The notes below the pieces were generated by a model. It worked only from the letters and a program-made list of their open reading frames with translations. It made no database searches and was not told the origin of the DNA. Source: Enterovibrio sp. JCM 19048 (lineage in GTDB: Bacteria > Pseudomonadota > Gammaproteobacteria > Enterobacterales > Vibrionaceae). From it: a DNA stretch of 64,000 nucleotides. The translations under genes were made by a program, and so were the position numbers. Shown here in pieces: positions 50,731 through 60,085 of the stretch (its first letter is position 1; every line of letters begins with the position of its first letter). Location: NCBI GenBank assembly GCA_001310415.1, contig BAXE01000015.1, positions 1-64,000 on the forward strand, given 5' to 3'.

Positions 50731-53157
50731 CACATCACCTCTCGCGGGAAGGTATTCTTAAGTATAAGACGGAGTTCAGATTTTAGATGGGACATGTTGC
50801 ATGTCGACTGATTGCATATAGCAATCACCCGCTCAGGATGGGGGAAGGGCTTGTCTCCGTGAGAAAGTAAAACAATAGGAAGCTCTTGTTTATTAAAAAG
50901 TTTTATCACCTCATGCTCATCGGCTTTAACCGGCCATTCCAGCACTAAAAGATTAAAAGGCTGTTTGGAGGTCGCCAACAGTGCTTGGGACAGGTCGTCA
51001 GCGTGTGAAACATCGCAAGTTGAAGAAAAGCTTTGGCGGAACTGGGACAGGATTTTTTCATTGTTGCCAAAGTAAAGGATCTGGTAACCGGATACCTTAA
51101 GCGCTGGAGTGCTGTCTTGCCAGCCGCCAGTGGCCAATTCTGATGGTAAGGTGAAGAAGAAGGTTGACCCTTTCCCCAGCTCAGAGAAAAACTCCAACGT
51201 CCCCTGATGCCCCTCAACAATGGCTTTGGATATTGCCAGTCCGAGTCCTGTCCCCCTACGCGGCGGGTGTCTGAACTGTCGGCTGGGAGAAGCGCTCGAA
51301 GATTTTTTCATGGTATTCAGGGGGATACCAGTACCAACATCTATCACTTCAACCCGGTAACCATTGGCAAGGTGTTTGAGCGAAACCGTCACCGCTTCTC
51401 CGGGTCTGGAATACTTGATGGCATTGGAGAGCAGGTTGGCCATGACTTGCTGCAAACGGATGGAGTCGGCATTCACAAAGGCTTCCTGTACCTGGGAGTC
51501 CAGCACGAGATCCACGTTGTGCTGGCGGGCATAACTTTCGTTGTCTTCGATGCTGCGGCGAACAATGGTGTCGAGGTTGACGCGGGTAAACGTCAGGGTC
51601 AGTTGGCCGGATTCGAGTTTTTCAATATCCAGAATGTCGTTGATGAGCAAGGTCAGGCGTTCACTGTTGCGTAACGCCAAAGTCAGCATCTTTTTATTCT
51701 TCTCACTTAATTCGTCGCCAAATTTCCCCAGAATCAAACCCAGCGCGCCACGGATAGATGTCAGCGGTGTACGCAATTCATGGCTGACGGTGGCGACAAA
51801 TTCATTTTTGACCGCCTCGTCTTTCTTACGCTCGGTGATGTCACGGATAACGCCGGTAAACATACGCTTGCCATTGATGCGCATTTCGCTGACAGCCAAT
51901 TCTGCCGGGAATACGGTGCCGTTCTTGCGCCGTGCGGTAATTTCGCGGCCGATCCCGATGACTTTTGCCGGTTTGCCGGAGAGGTAATTGGTCATGAACT
52001 GGTCATGCTGGGAAGAGTAGTTGTGCGGCATCAGGATGTTGACCTTCTCGCCGATAACCTCGGAGGCGGTATAGCCAAACAAACCTTCTGCGGCGGGGTT
52101 GAAGGTTGCGATAAAGCCAAAGGTGTCGATGGTGACAATGCCGTCGATAACCGTATCAACAATGGCGTGTACCTGACTTAACCTGAACGGCGCTCTTCCT
52201 GGAGGGTGGATTCGCTGGCTTTGCGAATGTGCTCTGTGGCTTGGTTGAATGCCTGGGCGAGCGAAGTCAGCTCGCTGCTTTCATAGTGGCTTTCAATGGG
52301 GTAGTTACCTTGTTTGACCTTATCCGCCAGTTCGACGATGGGACGGGCCATTTTTTACCCAACCGGCGGGCAATGATTATCACCGGAAGCAGGGTCAACA
52401 ACGCCAGTAGACTAAAATTTATCAGCCAGGAAGAGATGTCTTTCAGCAAGTTGATGTAGGGGGTTGTTAGCGTCAGAGTGATGGGCAGTACCCCTTTGCG
52501 CATGCCGGGTATTTGGGAAACAGATACCGATACCCCGGGCCTTTTTTCCACAATATTGGTAAAGGTAAGGTTGTTCCCTACGGTCAGGGTGTAAAGGCTG
52601 TCCAGGGAGCCCAATAACGGGGCTAACAGGTTGTCCAAATCAACATGGGCAATAATGCCGCCTTGAACCGCACCGTAGTAAATAATGGGCTCGATAATGT
52701 AGAGATGGTTTTTACGGAGCAGGGTTTTCCCTTTGCCGGAGACTAACACCTCTTCCACCATGTCCGGTTTGAACCATTCCTTGTCGTCGTCATGGGTGAG
52801 AATAATCCGTCCGGCATAGTCAAACAGGTGTGGGTCTTCGATGGCAGTGTAGAGCGTCAGGTCTTCCAGTGCATATTGGAAGTAGCTGCTGCCGGCGCCC
52901 AAATCAACCAGGCTGTTAATGGAAAGTTGGCTTTGTGCGGTGCGGACAATAGCGCTTTGCTGGGTATTTAGCTGCAGATCTATCAGGTTGAGTGTGTTGA
53001 AGGCCTGATCCTGCAGGCTTTCATGTTGTTGCCGCGCCACACTGGCGACTTCCATGACGGATGTTACGCAGACGGTAAACAGCAAAAAGCCTGTCAGCAT
53101 TGACAGGATAAGTTTGGAAAAACGGTTGGCAATACTGCCGTTATTCAGCTTGAGCAT
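50730..53157 (-). CDS. membrane histidine kinase with PAS and degenerate receiver (5 frameshifts)
   Basis: Repaired length about 810 residues. Membrane helices near residues 16-36 and 244-263 flank a periplasmic sensor region (Cache-like by layout). Then come a HAMP-like linker, a PAS domain (VIDGIVTIDTFGFI), HisKA with [15 protein letters not shown], and the ATPase domain ending GGTGLGLAISKA. The C-terminal 110 residues look like a receiver whose acceptor Asp is replaced (LLVLEWPV). Bases are lost near 52353 (A7 to A6) and 52183, plus three near 51330, 51295 and 51255 that together keep the frame open but garble about 25 residues. It overlaps the solute-binding gene by 17 bp. Confidence 0.88.
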
Positions 53158-55256
53158 CTGACCCCTTTGGATACAGCGTGCCGTCTTTGTAGAAGGCGAA
53201 CAGATAATCTTCCGCTTTTAAGGCGTCTTGTGGGTCGTTGAGAAATGGCCGCTGGTATTGCTTCATCAGCCCGGAGTAAGCATCGATTTTCTTCAGTTCA
53301 TCGCGGATGGCGGACATGTCCGGCTTGCCAGCGCGCTGTGTTGCAATTGCCAGCATATTCATCAGGTCGTACGCATGTGCTGTGCCTGATGGCGAAACGA
53401 TGTCTGTCGAATCCTGCGTGTAGTAGCGCTCGTGGTATCGTCTGGCCAGCGAGACGGCAAGAGGATTATCGTTATCCACAAAGGTGAACGTTTGCAGCAC
53501 CCGGAAGTCGACCTTCTCCAGCGCATTTGCTGCTTTTTGACCAAAATCTGACCCGGTTACCCCCCAGTGTGAGAACACCACCGGCGGGTTGGGATAGGAG
53601 GCCAGCAACTCAACAAATGCTTGGCCTTCCAGAGAACTGCCGACAAAAATGATGGCCTTGGCGCCCCGTTCGATCAGGTTTTTGATTTTTATTGCGCTGT
53701 TTTTCTCACCCCAGTCAAACCATTCTGTGTGCACCGGCCTGATACCGCGTTTTTGCATGCTTTCCTGCAAGGCGGTGTAATTGCTGCGCCCCCAGCCGTT
53801 ATTCACCATCAACAGGCCGATATCCTCCGTCTCGCTTAACGCGCCATCCAGCATAAACTGCGCGGCATATTCATCCCGAACAGAGACACGGAATATATAG
53901 CTGGGATCCTGTCCGTTGCTGGTGATGGGCGTGGCTGCCGCCCACGGTACCAGCATCAGCATTTTCTCCTCATGCAGCAGATCGATTTCACTGAGCACTA
54001 CCGGACTACTGATCCCGCTGAACACCGCAAGCAGGTTCGGGTATTGGGAAAAACGCTTGATGTTATCCAGCCCGCGGGAAGCAGCATGGTGTTGTCCCGT
54101 GCCAGCAATACCACTTCCTTGCCCAACAAACCGCCGTTGGCGTTGATTTCCTCCAAGGCCAGCTCAATACCACGACGGATAGACAGCCTGATTTTGCAGA
54201 TGCGCCGGTCATGGCCGCATCCAGAGCCACAATCAGTTTGTCAGGGTAGGGATTTTCCCAGTCCTGTTTGAGTTCAAGCAGTTGCTCAAGGTTGGCCGTG
54301 CCAATGACATGGCGGTTTTTCTCCAGTGTGTCGTCATATACCTGCTTGAGTGATGCCATCAACGCCGGACTGGGCTGGTAAACCACGCCCTTCGCCTCGA
54401 GTGTTTTCAGCGCCTTACCGTTGATACGCTCAGCGGCGATATACTGGAGAGTGGAAGCCTCTTTCGCTGCTTCCGTGAGGATATTTTTTGCTGGGGTGTC
54501 AGTCGGTAAAAGGCCTTCTCAGACATGATCAGAAGCAGGGTCTGGTGACCGTGATTGGTCATGTACACCCGTTTACCTTCTAATGAATGGTGCCCGATAT
54601 GGGAAAGGGACTCCTCACAGCCGTTGATATCCCCGTTTTGAAAAGCTTCAGCAATCAGGCTGTGGGCAATCGGTGTGGTCGCCGCGCCCCAGTGCTCGAA
54701 CTGTTGCCGGAGAAGGTACTTTCCATGATCCGGAAACGTTTACCGGTAAAGTCGTCCACAGAATCCAGCGGAAAGTTGGTGACCAGTTGTTTGAAGCCGC
54801 CATCCCAAAACCCGAGGCCGATTAACTTGTCCTGCTTCAGCAGTTCCAACAACTGGCGCGCTAACTGGCTGCGGTAAACCCTGTGTACCTGCTCCACGTT
54901 GGAGAAAATAAACGGCACATTAAACAGCTCCAACTCGGGGCGGATATGCGTCATTTTCGCGCTGGGTATGACGGCAAAATCAATCAGCCCTTCCTGAAGA
55001 CCGGCCAGTACCCGGCGTTCATCTGTATGCTCAATGGGGTGCTGGGGCAAGACCTCGAGCGACCCCTGTGACAGGCTTTTCACCAATTCACCAAACTGAA
55101 CGGCAGCCTCATGCGCTGCACTGCCTTCGTGGCTGCTCACCTGTATGACCAGCGAGGTGGGCATTGCGGGCTGCGGTGCTTTTGATGTCTCAGCCACTTT
55201 GGCTCATCACACCCAGTCAGCAATGCCAGCAGCAGAACACAGTAAAAGCGGGTCAT
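53141..55256 (-). CDS. lipoprotein fusing TRAP-type and ABC type I solute-binding domains (5 frameshifts)
   Basis: About 706 residues after repair. A lipoprotein signal with LLTGC (Cys 16) starts at 55256 after GGAG. Residues ~25-340 form a DctP-type TRAP binding domain (LVIQVSSHEGSAAHEAA; FTGKRFRIMES with the likely carboxylate-binding Arg; EAFQNGDINGCEES). A type I ABC binding domain follows from ~355 (SGLSIRRGIELALEEINAN to the end). Bases are lost near 55200, 54709, 54487, 54188 and 54074; in the correct frame no stop separates the two parts. No permease genes are nearby, so it is probably a sensor for the overlapping kinase. The frameshifts make the fusion an inference. Confidence 0.75.
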
Positions 55257-55533
55257 GGATAATCTCCGAACGTTTGGCGAAACAAGTGTTTATACAAAAG
55301 CGGGCAATCACTTAAAGATTAGAAATGAGATTAATGTTTCGCCAGTGAGATATTTTGCAGTGATCCAGCAACGGCTGGCGTTTGGAAGGCGACGCTGCCA
55401 GCACACTGAATTTCCTTCCGTTTAATAAATCCGCGATAAAAGGCGGAGATCCATAACTGCGCTAGTATGTTAAATAATGGTTAATTGCTGTTTTGGCGGC
55501 GTAACCACTTCGGCATTGATTAAGGGGCGGTAT

Positions 55534-56779
55534 ATGCTTTACGAACTGAATGCAACGTATATGGATGCGATAAAGCCATTAAACAGCTGGGCAAGGTTAG
55601 TGCGGGATATCAATGCTGCGCCGTGGAACATCATGCGCACCTTGCCAATGACCCGCACCCTGGATGCCTCTATGGAACTGATGGAACGGCTGACGGGCTG
55701 TTACGATGAACCGGCCTGGGGGCTTGATACGACAGTCATCAAGGGTGAAACGCTCACCATCCAGTACAACGTAATTGCCAATAAACCTTTTTGTAATCTG
55801 CTCCACTTCCGCCGCAGCAAAGCGCAGCCAAATCAACCCAAAGTGCTGTTCGTAGCCCCGCTTTCTGGCCATTTTGCTACCCTGCTGCGCGGCAGTATTG
55901 AGGCGTTTCTACCCGACCATGATGTGTATGTGACAGACTGGCGCAATGCCCGTGATGTTCCGCTGAGCGAAGGCGAATTCCATTTTGATGATTATGTCGA
56001 TTACCTGATTGAGTTTCTGGAACTGCTGGGGCCGGACACCCATACGATTGCCGTGTGCCAACCCTGCGTTCCTCTGCTGGTGGCAACTGCCAGAATGTCA
56101 GCAATGAACAATCCCGCCGTACCGCTTTCCATGACACTAATGGGCGGGCCGATTGATACCCGTATTAACCCGACAGAAGTGAATGACTACGCCAGTGGCA
56201 AAGATCTGGAGTGGTTTGAATCCAATGTCATTTGCTCGGTGCCGGAACAGTATGAAGGGGCGGGGCAGTTGGTGTATCCGGGGTTTGTGCAGCTTTCAGG
56301 CTTTATGTCGATGAACCTTGATACCCATGTGCAGAAACACTTCAAATTCTTCGATGATTTGATCAAAGGAGATGGGGAGAATGCCGAGGCACACCGCAAG
56401 TTCTACAACGAATACCTCGCCGTGATGGACTTACCTGCACTATTACCTCGACACCATCCGCAAGGTCTTTCTGGAGCAAAAGCTACCCAACAAAACCATG
56501 CTCTACCGGGGTGAGCCGGTTGACCTTGGCGCCATCAATAAAACGGCGGTGTTCACCATTGAAGGGGAACTTGATGACATTACCGGGCGCGGACAAACCC
56601 GGGCTGCCCTTGATTTGTGTGCCGGTTTGAAAGCGTCGAAAAAAGCCCACCTGGAAGAGGCGGGCGTCGGACACTACGGCATTTTCAACGGCCGCCGTTA
56701 CCGGGAAAGCATTGCGCCGAAGATCAAAAGCTTTATCAAAAAACATCAACCTAAAATGGTGAGTGCGTCCGGTAGCTAG
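55534..56779 (+). CDS. phaZ: intracellular polyhydroxyalkanoate depolymerase (1 frameshift)
   Basis: About 415 residues, matching intracellular PHA depolymerases, which break down stored polyhydroxybutyrate. N-terminal block MLYELNATYMDAIKPLNSWA, then an alpha/beta-hydrolase core with the nucleophile region IAVCQPCVPLL (Cys at the expected place) and a late His in GVGHYGIFNG. The start at 55534 has AAGGGG upstream; the longer frame from 55477 is not family-like. Near 56443 the frame moves by two lost bases or one extra, and the text continues YYLDTIRKVFLEQ. No PHA synthase is in the window. Confidence 0.85.
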
Positions 56780-56796
56780 CGGCACAAAAGCTAGCT
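56774..56796. other. small hairpin spanning two stop codons
   Basis: AGCTAGC (56774-56780) and GCTAGCT (56790-56796) are inverted copies covering the TAG stops of the two converging genes. There is no T-run; it may be a weak bidirectional terminator. Confidence 0.35.
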
Positions 56797-57558
56797 CAGC
56801 TCCTGGGTACCGCCGCCACTGACAGTCAGTACTTGACCACTGATCCATGCGGCTGCCGGTGAGCAGAGAAACAGTGCAGCATTGGCGATATCATCGGTTT
56901 TGCCGAGGCGTCCCAGTGGCGTGTGCTTTAGCATGGCAGCCTCAATCTCTGGTGTCAGCACCTTCTCAAGCGCGGCGGTACGGATCGCACCCGGAGCAAT
57001 GGCATTGACCCGGATCCCTTTGGGGCCCAAATCGAACGCTGCATTTCGGGTCAGGTGGTTAACCGCCGCCTTTGACGAGCCATACGACGTCATCATGGCG
57101 TTTTTGTTTTCACCCGCCATGGAGCTGATATTCAGGATCGCTCCCCCTCCGGCTTTTTCCATTTCAGGCGCGCAAAGCTGCATAAGCTGGAAAGGGGCAA
57201 AAACGTTTAACTGGTATGCCCATTCAAAATCACTGATTGGCATATCAAAGGGTTTAGGCCCACCACCCCCTGCGTTGTTGACCAACAATGTGACCTTGCC
57301 AAACGTTGTGATAGCGCGTTCAACCAGCGCTTCGCGTTGCTCTTCAACGGTGACATTGCAAGGCGCTGCAATGGCGTGTCTGCCGGTCGCATTGATACGT
57401 GATGAGACATCGTCAGCGGCGTCCAAATCAAGATCGCTGACCACCACTTTAGCGCCGGCATCGGCAAACACTTCTGCGATGCGGCGGCCTATTCCGGCGG
57501 CGGCACCTGTAACGATAACAACCTGATCATTAAGACCGAATAAGGATTCAAACGACAT
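56791..57558 (-). CDS. hdhA: short-chain dehydrogenase, 7-alpha-hydroxysteroid dehydrogenase-like
   Basis: 255-residue SDR, the exact length of E. coli HdhA and close to it throughout (NNAGGGGPKPFDMP, SMAGENKNAMMTSY, TVSGGGTQEL). Cofactor motif TGAAAGIG, then Asp in VVVSDLDLD, which suggests NAD preference. Catalytic Ser in NISSMAG and Y-x-x-x-K in SYGSSK. The start at 57558 follows GAGGA; the longer frame upstream runs through the heptamer array and is not real. A true steroid role in a marine bacterium is uncertain; it may act on another hydroxy-lipid. Intact. Confidence 0.85.
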   Translation of the reverse strand: MSFESLFGLNDQVVIVTGAAAGIGRRIAEVFADAGAKVVVSDLDLDAADDVSSRINATGRHAIAAPCNVTVEEQREALVERAITTFGKVTLLVNNAGGGGPKPFDMPISDFEWAYQLNVFAPFQLMQLCAPEMEKAGGGAILNISSMAGENKNAMMTSYGSSKAAVNHLTRNAAFDLGPKGIRVNAIAPGAIRTAALEKVLTPEIEAAMLKHTPLGRLGKTDDIANAALFLCSPAAAWISGQVLTVSGGGTQELS

Positions 57559-57674
57559 GATGTTGTCCTCTTTTCCTGTTGTGCATTGAGCGTAGAAGCG
57601 GGGGCAACATGATAGCGGATCAAAGGTGATACGGGAGAGGATTAAGGTGAAAAGCGCATGGGGGATTTGAGATT

Positions 57675-57783
57675 GGAGACAAGAGAGAGACAAGAGAAAA
57701 GAGACAGGAGGCAAGAGATAAGAGATAAGAGATAAGAGATAAGAGATTAGAGACAGGAGGCAAGAGATAAGAGATAAGAGAAA
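57675..57783. repeat. degenerate heptanucleotide array (AGAGATA/AGAGACA)
   Basis: About fifteen 7-bp units, mostly AGAGATA, AGAGACA, GGAGGCA and AGAGAAA. The 21-bp block AGAGACA-GGAGGCA-AGAGATA occurs twice (57700-57720 and 57749-57769), which shows unequal expansion. On the other strand the units read TATCTCT and TGTCTCT, one base from the CGTCTCT of the array at 45687. It lies between dadA and hdhA. Confidence 0.93.
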
Positions 57784-57810
57784 AGGGAAGCAGCGTGACA
57801 GCTGCTTCCT
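57781..57810 (-). terminator. terminator of dadA
   Basis: GGAAGCAGC, 6-base loop, GCTGCTTCC, then CTTTT on the minus strand, 13 bp after the dadA stop. It borders the heptamer array. Confidence 0.8.
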
Positions 57811-57822
57811 AAGTGTTTGTGA

Positions 57823-59073
57823 TTAACTGGCGTAGCGGAAGTAATCCAGACCTTCTACCTTGCTAGTGATCTGGTCTGTAATGATCTGCGCCAGCAGGTG
57901 GCCTGAGCCACACGCCATCGTCCAACCAGTGTGCCGTGGCCTGTGTTGGTGAACATGTTGGTGAACGGCGTTTTACCAATCAATGGCGTGCCGTCCGGCG
58001 TCATTGGGCGGAAGCCTGTCCAGAACTCAGCTTTGGCAAAGTCGCCGCTGTTCGGGAACAGATCTTTCACCACCATGGAAATGGTTGCTTTGCGCTTTTC
58101 CGGAATCGACGGGTCGAAACCGGCAAGCTCAGCCGTGCCCGCGACTCGGATACGGTCGTCAAAACGGGTCAGCGCCACTTTGTAGGTTTCATCCATCACG
58201 GTAGATGTCGGTGCCTGCGATTCATCAGTGATAGGCACAGTCAGCGAGTAACCCTTTACCGGATACACAGGAATGCTCAGCCAAGCCCAGCCATAAATTT
58301 GGTGGAGTAGCTGCCCATCGCAACCACATACACATCCGCTTCCAGCTCGCCTTTGTCGGTGACCACGCGGGTGATCCTTGTGCCTTCGCGTTTGACGTCC
58401 TGCACCTGGGTATCAAACATAAATTCGACGCCGTGGGCTTTGGCAAGCTCAGTCATTTGCTGGCAGAACAGGTAGCAGTCACCGGTTTCATCGTCCGGCA
58501 GGTACAGGCCACCGGTCAGCTTGTGGCTGACGGCCATCAGGCCTGGCTCCTGCTTAATGCACTCTTCCACCGACATACGTTGGTAGCGGGTGCCGCTTTG
58601 TTCCAGCAGTGCAATGTCTTTTTCTACGGCATCCAGTTGTTTCTGGTTGCGGAACACCTGCAGCGTGCCTTTCTGGCGACCTGATATTCAATATTGTGCT
58701 TGTCACGCAGTTCAATCAGGCACTGGCGGCTGTGATTGGCAATGCCCAGCATGCGGGATTTGTTCACCTTGTAACGATCCAGCTGGCAGTTGACCAGCAT
58801 CTGGGATGCCCACTTCATCAGCGCCGGATCCAGTGAGGGTTTTACTTTCAGAGGCGCGTGTTCTTCCAGCAGCCAACGGATGGCTTTTTGCGGAATGCCA
58901 GGTGCCGCCCAAGGAGAAGAGTAGCCATAGGAAATCTGTCCGGCATTGGCAAAACTGGTTTCTTCTGCGCTGCGAGACTGGCGATCAACCACAGTGACCT
59001 GATAGCCCGCTTTTTGTAAATACCAGGCGCTCATCAGACCAACTACGCCACTTCCCAACACCAATGCTTTCAT
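57823..59073 (-). CDS. dadA: DadA, D-amino acid dehydrogenase (3 frameshifts)
   Basis: Membrane-associated FAD enzyme that oxidises D-alanine and other D-amino acids to 2-oxo acids, feeding electrons to the respiratory chain. The dinucleotide motif [15 protein letters not shown] is at the start; further blocks are [20 protein letters not shown] and [15 protein letters not shown]. Bases are lost near 58680 (GGG to GG), 58279 and 57930 (GGG to GG; should read [16 protein letters not shown]). Repaired length 417 residues. AGGAG precedes the ATG. Divergent from a LysR gene that may regulate it. Confidence 0.95.
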
Positions 59074-59173
59074 GCTTTTTCTCCTCGTAGAAAACAGCGT
59101 GAGTTTGTGGTGTTACATGTCGCTAACAATCGATTTAAATTAATCGCAGTGTTTAGAAATTCTATAAGCAAAA

Positions 59174-60078
59174 ATGCAAGTATTAAAAGGACAGCACTTA
59201 GGTGCGCTATTTACGTTCGCCGAAGTGGGAAAGCACGGCACCCTGACGGCTGCAGCCAAAAGCCTCTGCCTAACCACAGGCGCGGTGAGTCAGCAGTTGT
59301 TGCAGTTGGAGCAACAGCTGGGATTTTCCCTGCTTGAGCGGCACTCCCGCGGTATCCGTTTGACAGATAAGGGGAAATCCTTACATCAGAGTATCAGCTT
59401 CCATTTAGCAGAAATTGACGCAGAAATCGCCAACCTGCAACAAAGCAGCCACAAGCGGCAGGAGATCCGTTTGAAGCTGACACCTTCTTTTGCTTTCAAG
59501 TGGCTGGTGCCCAAGCTGGAGAGCTTCCACCAAAGCTTCCCGGATATCCAGGTGCAGATTTTTGCCGAAGGGGCGCTGGTCAACAGCGATACCCGCGACT
59601 TTGATTTGGCGATTGATTACCGCCCCCACCCGTTTCGCCACCCCCATGCTGAATTGCTGCTCGATGAATACCTGCTGCCGGTGATGAGCCGCGCTATCTG
59701 GAACGCCACAGCTGGCTGCAAAACGATGCGGGAAATGCGAAACGCTGGCAGGAAGTGACGCTGTTGCACGACGCCATGCCGTGGGAAAAAGCGGAGAAAA
59801 ACCTGGAATGGCGCGACTGGGCAAAGGCAATGCAGCTTCCGATTACGACGGACAAGGGGCATTTTTTCAACCGCACCGACATGGCGATGTCAGCCGCCGA
59901 AGCCGGCGTCGGCATCGCCATGGCGCGGGTTGCCCTTATCGACAACGAGCTGGAAACCGGCCGTCTGGTGTCCCCGTTTTCACCCATCAAGGCGAACGCG
60001 GGGTATTACCTGATCAGCAGCACGCAGAATGAGAGCAACGAGCAGTTTGTGGGCTGGCTGAAAAACAACATTGATTAG
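59174..60078 (+). CDS. LysR-family regulator, GcvA-like (1 frameshift)
   Basis: Repaired length about 301 residues. The N-terminal helix-turn-helix reads GTLTAAAKSLCLTTGAVSQQ with a typical following helix; the C-terminal effector domain has LKLTPSFAFKWLVPKL and DLAIDYRPHP, a layout like GcvA. A base is lost near 59693 (should read SRAYLERHSWLQND). It is divergent from dadA with a 100-bp spacer, the usual arrangement for a LysR protein and its target, so it probably controls dadA. That is inference. Confidence 0.85.
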
Positions 60079-60085
60079 AACAGGC

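Noticed and set aside
55477..55533. Longer start for the PHA depolymerase
   Set aside because: The added residues (MVNCCFGGVTT...) are not family-like; the ATG at 55534 has an AAGGGG site and matches the usual N-terminus.
57559..57714. N-terminal extension of the hdhA-like gene
   Set aside because: The extended frame runs through the heptamer array and beyond a well-placed ribosome site; HdhA starts at the ATG at 57558.
45687..57783. Heptamer arrays as CRISPR
   Set aside because: Units are 7 bp and contiguous; there are no spacers, no 25-40-bp repeats and no cas genes.
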